Origin: Klebsiella oxytoca NBRC 105695
GTDB taxonomy: Bacteria; Pseudomonadota; Gammaproteobacteria; Enterobacterales; Enterobacteriaceae
Assembly (NCBI RefSeq): GCF_001598695.1
Contig: NZ_BCZK01000009.1
Coordinates: 124,001 to 188,000, forward strand
Reading direction: 5' to 3'
Length of the DNA: 64,000 nt
Shown here: positions 1 through 10,839 of the stretch, piece by piece
Numbering within the stretch: the first letter of the stretch is position 1
Layout of the letters: each line of letters opens with the position of its first letter
The notes under the pieces: generated by a model
Databases searched by the model: none
What the model was told of the DNA's origin: nothing
What the model saw: the letters and a program-made list of their open reading frames with translations, nothing else
Made by a program: the position numbers and the translations under genes

Positions 1-263
1 ATCTGGATATCAAAGCGGGTAGCGTTGAAGCCATATTTACTTTGCCGACCTGGGAGGGTAAAGGCTGCGCCAGCATGATTATGGCGGCGATTATCGGGGA
101 GGCGAAACAACGCAAGTTCAGGCACATTACCCTCGATGCAACGCCAAACGCGGCCGGTTTTTATCTGCGCCTGGGATTCACTTCAACCGGCGAAAAGCGC
201 TGGCATTCGAACATGGCGAACGCCGACTTACGCTGTGAATCGATGATCCTTAGCCTCGACTGA
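1..263 (+). CDS. GNAT-family N-acetyltransferase, 3' part only
   Basis: The reading frame is open from the window edge (first complete codon at base 3) to a TGA ending at 263, so the gene begins outside the window. The visible C-terminal part, about 87 residues, has the GNAT look: a short acetyl-CoA-loop-like stretch (EGKGCASMIMAAII) and then the hallmark ending in which an N-A-A-G-F-Y-L-R-L-G-F segment forms the last helix and strand. The substrate cannot be told from this fragment. An internal TTG at 42 could be mistaken for a start, but coding sequence clearly continues upstream of it. It runs in the same direction as frmR but is separated from it by about 100 bases that carry the frmR control region. 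Confidence 0.7.
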   Translation, partial: LDIKAGSVEAIFTLPTWEGKGCASMIMAAIIGEAKQRKFRHITLDATPNAAGFYLRLGFTSTGEKRWHSNMANADLRCESMILSLD

Positions 264-330
264 GCGCAAATTCTCGCCGCTATGCTACGGTTAAAGCGGC
301 GAAGCCATTTGCCTCATGGCAATAATAAAT

Positions 331-354
331 ATAGTATACCCCCCTATATGATAT
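331..354 (+). promoter_or_regulatory. FrmR operator upstream of frmR
   Basis: Inverted AT-rich arms flank a run of six C: ATAGTATA-CCCCCC-TATATGATAT. This is the form of operator expected for DUF156 (CsoR/RcnR/FrmR) repressors and closely resembles the E. coli frm operator as I remember it. It ends about 14 bases before the frmR start, so bound FrmR would block transcription of frmR-frmA and control its own synthesis. Confidence 0.72.
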
Positions 355-367
355 GGAGGGCGACACC

Positions 368-1784
<1,417 letters not shown>

Positions 1785-1800
1785 TTTTTCAGTCCAAACA

Positions 1801-1825
1801 TAACCCGGGCTTGCCCGGGTTATTT
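1801..1825. terminator. Terminator between convergent frmA and a small secreted-protein gene
   Basis: Perfect 10-bp stem TAACCCGGGC (1801-1810) against GCCCGGGTTA (1813-1822), followed by TTT. It lies between convergent genes and probably serves both. Confidence 0.78.
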
Positions 1826-1836
1826 CTGAATATACG

Positions 1837-2115
1837 CTATTCTCGCCGCAAATTTTCATAACCGCTATGCCACCGCCGCTGTTCCCGACGCTCCCGTTCT
1901 CGCTGAATATCTGATTTTTCATCTTCCCAGACCGCGCAGTGCGGGCCGCTAAAAACCTCGCAGGGCGGCTGGTTAGCGGTGAGCGGGTTGGCCGTTTTCT
2001 CTTCCCAGATCGTCGGATCGCGCAGGTCCACTTCCGGGGCCTTCAGCGCCTGTGCGGAGGCAGCGGCTAACGCCAAAACGGTGCCTGCGAGCAGGCGGCA
2101 GGTTGAACTTTTCAT
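1837..2115 (-). CDS. Small exported protein of unknown function
   Basis: I do not recognise the family. The 92 residues begin with a clear Sec signal peptide (K near the start, hydrophobic LLAGTVLALAAASA, probable cleavage after A-Q-A at about 23). The mature protein is short, hydrophilic and acidic up to about residue 70, then becomes arginine-rich and highly charged (RERERREQRRW). Two cysteines ten residues apart (PC...HC) could form a disulfide in the periplasm. The start has an AAGGAT ribosome site five bases upstream. It stands alone, convergent with frmA. Base composition is like its neighbours, so it looks like a real gene and not a shadow. Confidence 0.65.
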   Translation of the reverse strand: MKSSTCRLLAGTVLALAAASAQALKAPEVDLRDPTIWEEKTANPLTANQPPCEVFSGPHCAVWEDEKSDIQRERERREQRRWHSGYENLRRE

Positions 2116-2214
2116 CCATTATCCTTGTTCAGTTTTTATTATTGATAACCATTCGCAATAATAACATGACTGAATGAAAATGGCGCGTTCAGGGAGATGA
2201 GAAGACAATTTCGC

Positions 2215-2260
2215 TGTCGTGATGTCGTGATGTCGTGATGTCGTGATGTCGTGATGTCGG
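2215..2260. repeat. Tandem octamer repeat, about 5.6 copies
   Basis: The octamer GATGTCGT is repeated head to tail (five units at 2221-2260, the last ending in GG) with a partial copy before it. It is intergenic, about 100 bases upstream of the small exported-protein gene. Such arrays change copy number by slippage. Confidence 0.9.
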
Positions 2261-2320
2261 GTAGCGGCTGGCGCCTGACCCGACCTGCAACACCGTGGAT
2301 AACCACCGCTGGTAGGCACA

Positions 2321-2344
2321 GTAAGGCGTTTACGCCACCGGGCA
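2321..2344. repeat. REP-like fragment
   Basis: The sequence GTAAGGCGTTTACGCCACCGGG has the imperfect GGCG...CGCC hairpin and the CCGGG tail typical of enterobacterial REP elements. A single short copy, so the call is tentative. Confidence 0.4.
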
Positions 2345-2370
2345 ATATCCAGGAAAGGTACTTCGCCAGT

Positions 2371-2393
2371 AAAAAGGGCCCCGGCTGGGGCCC
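2371..2393 (-). terminator. Rho-independent terminator of the PQQ dehydrogenase gene
   Basis: Read on the minus strand: stem GGGCCCC, loop AGCC, GGGGCCC, then five T. It starts seven bases beyond the stop codon. Confidence 0.88.
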
Positions 2394-2399
2394 TGAGGA

Positions 2400-4772
2400 T
2401 TACTCCTGCTCCGGGAGCGCGTAGGCAATAATATAATCGCCGCGGTCCGGGGACTGGCGAGCGCCGCCCGCATTGATGATGATGTACTGCTTACCGGTTT
2501 TCGGCGAGACATAGGTCATCGGGCCGGACTGGCTGCCGACCGGCAGACGCGACTTCCAGATCTCTTTACCGTTGGCGGTATCAAACGCGCGCAGGTAGAA
2601 GTCCTGGGTACCCGCGAAGAACAGCAGGCCGGACTGGGTGGCAAGCGAAGCGCCCAGCGTCGGCATGCCGATAGGGATCGGCATATGCATGCGGATCCCC
2701 AGCGGACCGGTGTCCTCTACGGTGCCAACCGGAACCTGCCACACCAGCTTGCCGGTTTTCAGATCGACCGCTGACATCGTGCCGAACGGCGGTTTCTGGC
2801 AAGGAATGCCCAGCGGCGACAGGAAGCGCTCGCGCATGGCGCCGAACGGGGTGCCTTCCATCGGCACTATCCCCATTTCGATACCGCTGGCGTCTTTCGC
2901 TACGTTGGCGCGCGGAACCATATAGTTGGCGAGGCCAAGGCGCATATCGTTGACGAACATCAGGCTATTATTCGGGTCAACCGACACGCTGCCCCAGTTC
3001 ATCCCGCCCAGCGAGCCAGGATACTGCAGCGAACGATCTTCGCCCGGAGGGGTGAAGACACCCTGATGGCGCATCTCTTTAAACTGAATGCGGCACAGCA
3101 ACAGGTCGACTGGCGTCGCGCCCCACATATCCGACTCTGTCAGCGTCTCGTTGCCGATCATCGGCATGCCAACGGAATAGGGCTGGGTCGGGGAGTAGCG
3201 CTCGCCTTTGACGTTGCCCGCAGGGACAGGGCGTTCCTCAACTTTGGCGACTGGTTCACCGGTGGCGCGATTGAGCATAAAGATCATGCCCTGTTTACTG
3301 GTTTGCACCAGTACCGGGGTGGTGCCGCCTTTACCGTCAGGAAGATCGTACAGCAGCGGCTGCGAAGGCAGGTCGAAGTCCCAGAGATCGTGGTGGGTGG
3401 TCTGATAATGCCAGCGTACCTGTCCGGTCGTCGCATCAACGGCCACGATGGAAGAGCTGTATTTATCGTCCAGCGCGGTACGTTCGCCGCCAAAGAAGTC
3501 TGGGGTAGCGTTACCGGTAGGCAGGTAAATCAGATTCAGCTTCGCGTCATAGGACATGGCCGACCAGACGTTCGGCGTACCGCGGGTGTAGGTTTGCCCT
3601 GCAGGCGGTTCACCGGTCAGGTTCGGGTTGCCCGGATCCCATGCCCACGCCAGCTTGCCGGTGTGAACATCATAGGCGCGAACCACGCCCGGAGGCTCGC
3701 CGGTGGAGAAGTTATCCGCCACGCGACCGCCAACCACGACGACGTTACCCGCCACCAGCGGCGTAGAGGTTTGCTGGTAGTAACCTGCTTTGATTTCCCC
3801 CATCCCCACGCTAAGGTCAACGATACCGTGGTCGCCGAATGCGTCGCAGAGTTTACCGTTATCGGCATCAATGGCGATCAGACGGGCGTCGGTAGTTGGC
3901 AGGAACAGACGGCGGGAGCAGGCGGCCGGCTGCGCATCGGCGGCAGAGGACACCTGGGCCTGGCTGTCTTCGTAATAGCCTAAACCACGGCAGCGCTGCC
4001 AGTTCGGCGCGGTGGCTTTTGAATCATAGCGCCACTTCTCTTTACCGCTATCGACATCCAGCGCCAGTACTTTGCTGTAGGGCGTACAGACGTAAAGCGT
4101 ATCGCCAATCTGCAGCGGCGTATTCTGGTCTTCCGCGCCGGAGCCGTTGCTCTGCGGGATATCGCCGGTATGGGCGATCCAGGCGACCTGCAGCTGGTTC
4201 ACGTTCTGTTTGTTAATCTGGTCGAGGGCGGCGAAGCGATCGCCGTGGGTGGTGTTGCCCCAGTGCGCCCAGTTCTTCTGCTGCTCGCCGGCGGCGACCG
4301 GTTTAACCGGCACCGCCTCGCTGGCGCTGACCAGAGGCTGAGATTTGAACATCCAGCCGAAACTTGCCAACAGGACCACTGCCAACACCGCTGCCAGGCC
4401 AAACGCGGGCCCTTTTTTCGCAGGCTGGCGGGAAAGGAACGGCCACACCAGCGCGCACAGGAAGGCCAGCACGCCGAGCGCGAAAAGGCGCGAGAACAGC
4501 GGCCAGTAAGTCCACCCCGCGTCGCTAATCGCCCAGACGATCGAGACGAGAAACGCCAGCCCATACAGCAGTATGCCGCCGCGACGGTTGCGGAAAATGA
4601 GCGCTGAGGCGATCACCATCACCAGGCCCATAATCGCAAAATAGAACGTCCCGCCGACCGAGGCGAGCTTTGCACCAAGAATACCGATAGCCAGACCGAT
4701 GATCAGCATCAGTCCGGCGAGAAGCCACTGCAGGATCCGTGGGAACCCTCGCGGCACGTTGCCAGTTGCCAT
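2400..4772 (-). CDS. Membrane-bound PQQ-dependent dehydrogenase, glucose/quinate/shikimate family (probable quinate/shikimate dehydrogenase)
   Basis: A 790-residue quinoprotein that would oxidise its substrate in the periplasm and pass electrons to ubiquinone. The first 150 residues hold about five membrane helices; the rest is the eight-bladed PQQ propeller with recurring K-W-Y/K-W-A blade motifs, a TTHHDLWDFDLPSQP segment and a C-terminal GDYIIAYALP like E. coli Gcd. The start chosen at 4772 has a GGAG site six bases upstream; the frame stays open to 4820 but has no site there. The family covers glucose (Gcd) and quinate/shikimate (QuiA) enzymes. The N-terminal sequence is unlike Klebsiella or E. 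coli Gcd as I remember them, and the neighbours degrade protocatechuate, the product of quinate breakdown, so I favour quinate/shikimate. That is inference; the family call is firm. Confidence 0.88.
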   Translation of the reverse strand: MATGNVPRGFPRILQWLLAGLMLIIGLAIGILGAKLASVGGTFYFAIMGLVMVIASALIFRNRRGGILLYGLAFLVSIVWAISDAGWTYWPLFSRLFALGVLAFLCALVWPFLSRQPAKKGPAFGLAAVLAVVLLASFGWMFKSQPLVSASEAVPVKPVAAGEQQKNWAHWGNTTHGDRFAALDQINKQNVNQLQVAWIAHTGDIPQSNGSGAEDQNTPLQIGDTLYVCTPYSKVLALDVDSGKEKWRYDSKATAPNWQRCRGLGYYEDSQAQVSSAADAQPAACSRRLFLPTTDARLIAIDADNGKLCDAFGDHGIVDLSVGMGEIKAGYYQQTSTPLVAGNVVVVGGRVADNFSTGEPPGVVRAYDVHTGKLAWAWDPGNPNLTGEPPAGQTYTRGTPNVWSAMSYDAKLNLIYLPTGNATPDFFGGERTALDDKYSSSIVAVDATTGQVRWHYQTTHHDLWDFDLPSQPLLYDLPDGKGGTTPVLVQTSKQGMIFMLNRATGEPVAKVEERPVPAGNVKGERYSPTQPYSVGMPMIGNETLTESDMWGATPVDLLLCRIQFKEMRHQGVFTPPGEDRSLQYPGSLGGMNWGSVSVDPNNSLMFVNDMRLGLANYMVPRANVAKDASGIEMGIVPMEGTPFGAMRERFLSPLGIPCQKPPFGTMSAVDLKTGKLVWQVPVGTVEDTGPLGIRMHMPIPIGMPTLGASLATQSGLLFFAGTQDFYLRAFDTANGKEIWKSRLPVGSQSGPMTYVSPKTGKQYIIINAGGARQSPDRGDYIIAYALPEQE

Positions 4773-5079
4773 TTTTGTCTCCTTAACCACCCCTGAACAG
4801 GCGTGAACCAGATGAATCAAATTTTCAAGTTAACTCTTTTGAATGAAGTGACCGTGGCCTTCATAAAAGCGGGTTTTTTGCTGTTATTGATTTCGAGTGA
4901 ACCATTTGGTGAAATCGTGGCTATGATAGATCTGTTAAATAAATTTGCGCAATTGTTAATGAATGATTTCGCACTAATTGATTATTGTGATGAATGACGT
5001 TAGTGAATCGCTGGAAAAAGAGGCTGCGTTTCCCCGGCGGCTGGAGGGGCGGCGCCGGGAGAAAAGCGGAAGACGCCGG
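4773..5079. other. Intergenic stretch between pcaQ and the PQQ dehydrogenase gene
   Basis: About 300 bases, AT-rich in the middle (4820-4990) and GC-rich near pcaQ. It must hold the promoter of the dehydrogenase on the minus strand. A short CCGGTC-A-GACCGG palindrome (5076-5088) overlaps the pcaQ stop. I see no convincing open frame or strong terminator. Confidence 0.5.
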
Positions 5080-6003
5080 TCAGACCGGCATAGATTTGCG
5101 AATGGCGCTCAGCAACGTTTGGCTACCGGCGGTGAGGGTGGCATCCACGCGGGTCAGAATACCGATAGGTTCGCCAGCGCCCTGAGTGGGTATGGGCAGC
5201 GCGGCGAGCAGTCCACGGCGCAGATCGTCCTTCACCGCGCCGGAGGGGACGAACCACACGTAGTCGTAATCGACAGTGAGCTGGCGCGAGAGCGAGGCCG
5301 ACAGCGTTTCGATGCAGCCAGTGGGAATTTTACAGCCCTGGCTTTGCAGCAGGGCTTCCGCATTCTGTCGCGGCAGTGTGCCTTTTGGCGATACCACCAC
5401 CGGCCACTCCATCACCCGGCTCAGGGTAACGGTTTCCTGCAGCAGCGGGTGCCCCGGACGAACCACCAGCTTCAGCGATTCAAGAAACAGCAGCTCATAG
5501 TTCAGACCGCTCATCAACTCCGGATCGGACATTCTTCCGATGCCGATATCGATTTCTCCCGATTTCAGGCCCGCCAGCAGCATGGTGTTATTCATGGTCG
5601 CGACCTGCAGGGTGATATCCTTTTGCTGCTGGTGAAACTGGCCAATCACCGAGGGCAGAATCCCCAGCGCAGCGGTTGGCAGCGCTCCGATACGCACGAT
5701 GTCGTTGCTGAGGCCTTCTTTACGATTCAGCGCTTGCCCGGCGGTATTGAGCGCGTCCAGCACTTTCACCGCATGGGTAAGAAACTGTTCCCCGACCAGC
5801 GTGAGCTGAGCGCCAAGGCGTCCGCGCTCAAACAGCCGCGTACCGGTAAGCTGCTCCAGTTCATTCAGGGTTTTGGACAAAGCCGGTTGGCTAAGGTTTA
5901 AGGTTTCAGCCGCGCGCCCAAGAGTTCCCTGTTGAGCGACGGCCACGAAGGTATGTAGATGGCGCAAGCGAATGCGCTGACTGAAAAGACCATTTTTTTG
6001 CAT
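5080..6003 (-). CDS. pcaQ: LysR-type regulator, probable PcaQ
   Basis: A 307-residue LysR-family regulator: N-terminal winged helix-turn-helix (RLRHLHTFVAVAQQGTLGRAAETLNLSQPALSKTLNELE) and a C-terminal effector domain. The N-terminal signature and the length fit the PcaQ/GbpR branch, which activates protocatechuate dioxygenase genes in response to beta-carboxy-cis,cis-muconate or related compounds. ATG at 6003 is preferred to an in-frame TTG at 6009. It lies just downstream of pcaHG on the same strand, separated by a terminator. A dyad resembling a LysR site lies upstream of pcaH at 7640-7656. The family is certain; the PcaQ name rests on sequence style plus position. Confidence 0.82.
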   Translation of the reverse strand: MQKNGLFSQRIRLRHLHTFVAVAQQGTLGRAAETLNLSQPALSKTLNELEQLTGTRLFERGRLGAQLTLVGEQFLTHAVKVLDALNTAGQALNRKEGLSNDIVRIGALPTAALGILPSVIGQFHQQQKDITLQVATMNNTMLLAGLKSGEIDIGIGRMSDPELMSGLNYELLFLESLKLVVRPGHPLLQETVTLSRVMEWPVVVSPKGTLPRQNAEALLQSQGCKIPTGCIETLSASLSRQLTVDYDYVWFVPSGAVKDDLRRGLLAALPIPTQGAGEPIGILTRVDATLTAGSQTLLSAIRKSMPV

Positions 6004-6130
6004 AATCAATGTTAAGAACTGAGGCTGACCGGTGACAAGTAAGGGTGTTTAAATTTGTTAACTTCATAGCAAAATATTATTAACATTTTATATTATTATT
6101 TTACAAGTTGATTTTGTTGAGATTGTGGAA

Positions 6131-6158
6131 AAGCGCCGCCTCTGGCTGGCAGAGGCGG
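6131..6158 (-). terminator. Terminator of pcaHG
   Basis: On the minus strand CCGCCTCTG, loop, CAGAGGCGG, then GCGCTTTT. Nine-base-pair perfect stem (6136-6144 with 6150-6158) just past the pcaG stop. Confidence 0.78.
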
Positions 6159-6175
6159 AGAAGGAACGGGCAAAT

Positions 6176-7572
<1,397 letters not shown>

Positions 7573-7639
7573 TTATGTCGCCACAAGCAGTGTGTGTAAA
7601 TGTTTTGTTAATTTAAAGTGAAATTAAAGGGTGTTTAAC

Positions 7640-7656
7640 ATAACTACTGGTTATGA
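7640..7656. promoter_or_regulatory. Candidate PcaQ binding site upstream of pcaH
   Basis: Perfect dyad CATAAC-TACTG-GTTATG, centred about 115 bases upstream of the pcaH start in the divergent pcaH/ydcJ gap. It resembles the ATAAC...GTTAT form described for PcaQ sites in other proteobacteria and fits a LysR box placed upstream of the promoter. Confidence 0.55.
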
Positions 7657-7771
7657 AGTGTTCAGGCGAAATTAAACGGGCAGCTACCGGCATCACAGTT
7701 TGTAAATTCTTCCCACCGTCTTCAGACAGCTTTTCTACACTCCAGGGAGAATTCACTGGAGGTAAGACATC

Positions 7772-9115
7772 ATGGCGAACACCATCACGGCTGATGAGAT
7801 TCGGGAGTGCTTTTCGCAGGCGATGTCGGCGATGTACCAGCAGGAAGTTCCGCAGTACGGGACGCTACTGGAGCTGGTGGCCGACGTTAATCTGGCTATT
7901 CTGGAGAATAACCCGAAGCTGCATGAACAACTGGCTAACGCCGATGAACTGGCGCGGCTGAACGTTGAACGCCACGGCGCGATCCGCGTTGGTACGGCGG
8001 AGGAACTGGCGACCTTGCGTCGCATGTTTGCCATTATGGGAATGTATCCCGTTAGTTATTACGATCTGTCGCAGGCTGGCGTGCCGGTTCACTCCACCGC
8101 GTTTCGTCCCGTTGATGACGCCGCGCTGGCGCGCAACCCGTTTCGTATTTTTACTTCGCTTCTGCGCCTTGAGCTTATCGCTAATGACGCGTTGCGTAAG
8201 CGGGCGGCGCAAATCCTTTCCGGGCGCGATATCTTCACCCCACGCTGTCGTGAACTGATTGCGCTTTATGAACAGAAAGGAGAATTCACCGCCGCAGAGG
8301 CCCGGGAGTTCGTCGAACAGGCGCTGGAAACCTTTCGCTGGCATCGACAGACCCTCGTCGATGAAGAAACCTATCATGCGCTGCACGATGAGCACCGGCT
8401 GATTGCCGATGTCGTCTGTTTCCCCGGCTGCCACATCAATCATCTGACTCCGCGCACCCTGGATATCGATCGGGTACAGGCGCTGATGCCTGAATGTGGC
8501 ATCGCCCCGAAGGCGTTGATAGAAGGGCCGCCGCGCCGCGAAGTGCCTATTTTACTGCGCCAGACCAGCTTTAAGGCTCTCGAGGAGCCGGTGATGTTTG
8601 CCGGAGAGCATAAAGGCACGCATACCGCTCGCTTTGGTGAAATCGAGCAGCGCGGGATTGCCCTGACGCCGAAAGGCCGCGCGCTCTACGATCGTCTTCT
8701 GGGCGAGGCGGGGGTGGGCAAGGATAACCTCAACCATCAGCGTCATCTGCAGGAGGTGTTTAGCGCGTTTCCGGACAGCGAATTCCTGCTGCGTCAGCAG
8801 GGACTGGCATACTTCCGCTACCGCCTGACCCCTGCCGGAGAAGCCCATCGTCAGGCGTTTCGCCCCGGAGACGATCCGCAGCCGCTGATCGAACGCGGCT
8901 GGGTGATTGCGCAACCGATTATTTATGAAGACTTTTTACCGGTAAGCGCCGCCGGGATATTTCAGTCGAATCTGGGCAACGAGGTGCAGACCCGCAGCCA
9001 CGGCAACGCCAGCCGGGAGGCCTTTGAGGAGGTGCTGGGCTGTGCGGTTTATGACGAGTTCACCCTCTATCAGCAGGCGGAAGAGCGCAGCAAACGACGT
9101 TGCGGTCTGCTGTAA
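7772..9115 (+). CDS. ydcJ: 2-oxoadipate dioxygenase/decarboxylase (HglS/YdcJ, DUF1338)
   Basis: Metal-dependent cytosolic enzyme; the Pseudomonas putida family member HglS converts 2-oxoadipate to D-2-hydroxyglutarate in lysine catabolism. At 447 residues it is the same length as E. coli YdcJ and nearly identical over long stretches. The metal ligands known from HglS appear to be His68 (VERHGAI), His224 (GCHINHLTPRTLDID) and Glu290 (RFGEIEQRG), with the conserved arginine of LTPRTLDID nearby. The start has a GGAGGTAAG ribosome site. The carboxylesterase gene follows after 42 bases. In E. coli ydcJ is followed directly by opgD; here two genes are inserted between them. Confidence 0.95.
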   Translation: MANTITADEIRECFSQAMSAMYQQEVPQYGTLLELVADVNLAILENNPKLHEQLANADELARLNVERHGAIRVGTAEELATLRRMFAIMGMYPVSYYDLSQAGVPVHSTAFRPVDDAALARNPFRIFTSLLRLELIANDALRKRAAQILSGRDIFTPRCRELIALYEQKGEFTAAEAREFVEQALETFRWHRQTLVDEETYHALHDEHRLIADVVCFPGCHINHLTPRTLDIDRVQALMPECGIAPKALIEGPPRREVPILLRQTSFKALEEPVMFAGEHKGTHTARFGEIEQRGIALTPKGRALYDRLLGEAGVGKDNLNHQRHLQEVFSAFPDSEFLLRQQGLAYFRYRLTPAGEAHRQAFRPGDDPQPLIERGWVIAQPIIYEDFLPVSAAGIFQSNLGNEVQTRSHGNASREAFEEVLGCAVYDEFTLYQQAEERSKRRCGLL

Positions 9116-9157
9116 AATCAGTACTCTGCTGGCATGAGTCGTTAAAGGAAGCAGGTC

Positions 9158-10666
9158 ATGCAGAATCCGTCCACCCCGCTGGTGAAAACCCGGCAGGGGA
9201 TACTATCCGGCACCTCTGAAGAGAACATTCATATCTGGCGCGGTATTCCCTATGCCGCGCCGCCCGTCGGCGATCTTCGCTGGCGCGCGCCGCAACCTGC
9301 TGCCCGCTGGCAGGGCGTGCGCCGGGCAGAGACCTTCTCGGCCTCCAGCTGGCAGGATATTGAATACTGCCGCGAGCTCGGCGGCGGCGATCCCGGCAGC
9401 TTTTCCGAAGATTGCCTCTACCTTAATGTCTGGTCGCCCGCCGCCCGATCGCAGCCGCTGCCGGTTATGGTCTGGCTGCACGGCGGGGGCTATACCATCG
9501 GCGCGGGAAGTTTGCCGCCCTATGACGGCAAAGCCTTAGCTTCTCGCGGCGTGGTAGTGGTGACGGTCAACTACCGGCTCGGGCATCTGGGCTTTTTTGC
9601 CCATCCGGCGCTGGAAGGGGAAGACGGCGAGCGTATCTATAACTTCGCGCTACTCGATCAGATCGCCGCCCTGCAGTGGGTGCAGGAGAACATTCACGCC
9701 TTTGGCGGCGATGCGGCTAACGTGACGCTGTTCGGCGAATCCGCCGGCGCGCGCAGCGTGCTGTCGCTGATGGTTTCGCCAAAGTCCAGAGGCTTGTTCC
9801 ATAAAGCGATAATCCAGAGCGGCTATACCTTGCCCGATCTGCCGCGAGAGAAGGCGCTGGCGAAGGGGCAGCTTATTGCGGAACACTTTTCTTTGCCGCA
9901 GGCCAGCGCCGAACAGCTGCGGGCGATTCCGGCGCAAGCGTTCTGGTCGTTGACCGCGCCGTTGACCATCGGCCCGGCGCCCGTGGTTGGCGATGCCGTG
10001 CTGCCGCAGCCGATGCTGGAGACTTTTTTTAGCGGACGCCAGCATCCCCTGCCGGTGATGATCGGTTCGAACAGCGATGAGGCGAGCGTCATGGCGGTGT
10101 TTGGCGTCGATATCGCCGGGCAGATCCAGAAGCTTCGCCGTGAACGCCGTTTCGGTCTGGGTCTAATTAAATTGCTCTATCCCGGCGTGAAGGGAGATGA
10201 AGCGCTGGGGCGCGAAGTTTGCCGGGATATGGCCTTTACCACTCTGGGCTATGTGGTGATGCAGGCTCAGCAGCGAGTAGGGCAACCGTGCTGGCGCTAC
10301 TGGTTTGACTACGTGGCCGAGGCGGAACACCAGACCTATCCGCACGGCGCGTGGCACGGTAATGAAGTGGCATACGTTTTTGACAATCTCGACCTTGCCG
10401 AGCCGGTACGAAATTATGCCAACGATCGCGACAGAGACTTTGCCGCCCGGGTCGCCGACTATTGGGCGAACTTCGCTCGCTTCGCCGGCAATGACTGTCA
10501 TGAACTCTCAGGGCCGGTACGCTGGCCCGCCAGCGTGCGCGGACGGGATCGCCTGCTGCGAATCGGGCTGCACAAACGGGCCGGCTTTAAGGTGGAGAAC
10601 CGCTTTATGCGCGCGCGTCTGGCGCTGTTTCGTCGGGTCATGAAGCATCATGTGACGCTGGATTAA
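9158..10666 (+). CDS. Type-B carboxylesterase (PnbA-like)
   Basis: A 502-residue serine hydrolase of the carboxylesterase type-B/para-nitrobenzyl esterase family. The N-terminal IWRGIPYAAPPVGDLRWRAPQP block and the SEDCLYLNVW block are family signatures. Catalytic parts: oxyanion-hole HGGG at 108-111, nucleophile Ser195 in GESAGARS, acid in SNSDEAS and histidine in WHGNEVAYVF. There is no signal peptide, so it acts in the cytosol. The natural ester is unknown. It sits 42 bases behind ydcJ with an AAGGAAG ribosome site, possibly in the same transcript, and is not at this place in E. coli. Confidence 0.9.
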   Translation: MQNPSTPLVKTRQGILSGTSEENIHIWRGIPYAAPPVGDLRWRAPQPAARWQGVRRAETFSASSWQDIEYCRELGGGDPGSFSEDCLYLNVWSPAARSQPLPVMVWLHGGGYTIGAGSLPPYDGKALASRGVVVVTVNYRLGHLGFFAHPALEGEDGERIYNFALLDQIAALQWVQENIHAFGGDAANVTLFGESAGARSVLSLMVSPKSRGLFHKAIIQSGYTLPDLPREKALAKGQLIAEHFSLPQASAEQLRAIPAQAFWSLTAPLTIGPAPVVGDAVLPQPMLETFFSGRQHPLPVMIGSNSDEASVMAVFGVDIAGQIQKLRRERRFGLGLIKLLYPGVKGDEALGREVCRDMAFTTLGYVVMQAQQRVGQPCWRYWFDYVAEAEHQTYPHGAWHGNEVAYVFDNLDLAEPVRNYANDRDRDFAARVADYWANFARFAGNDCHELSGPVRWPASVRGRDRLLRIGLHKRAGFKVENRFMRARLALFRRVMKHHVTLD

Positions 10667-10709
10667 CATTGTTCACAAAATCTCCGCTAGCCGGGTGGCG
10701 TTCTGCAAA

Positions 10710-10726
10710 TGGGACAATGCGTCCCA
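10710..10726. promoter_or_regulatory. Palindromic operator-like site upstream of ycaC
   Basis: TGGGAC-AATGC-GTCCCA is a perfect 6-5-6 dyad, with partly matching AA/TT flanks at 10707-10708 and 10728-10729. It lies 114 bases upstream of the ycaC start, in a 170-base gap. It looks like a dimeric activator site; the protein is unknown. No U-tract follows, so a terminator is unlikely. Confidence 0.5.
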
Positions 10727-10839
10727 CTTTCGGCGGCTAATTCTCAGCCAGTGATTACACTATGATCAGCCTTATTAACACCATCTCCGCAGAATCGGCG
10801 TTCTGACGGAAAATCTGACGTTAAAATGAGGAAGAAATC

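Noticed and set aside
2119-2345. Minus-strand frames with Ile/Thr/Ser/Arg-His repeats
   Set aside because: They are translations of the octamer tandem array and carry no ribosome site or flanking coding signal.
3066-3983. 305-codon plus-strand frame inside the PQQ dehydrogenase gene
   Set aside because: Antisense shadow of a GC-rich gene; no recognisable domain.
4803-4997. 64-codon frame between the dehydrogenase and pcaQ
   Set aside because: Its start lies in the promoter region with no ribosome site; hydrophobic by AT-rich composition only.
10727-10839. Sigma-54 promoter before ycaC
   Set aside because: The upstream dyad suggested an enhancer-binding protein, but I found no GG-N10-GC element at proper spacing.
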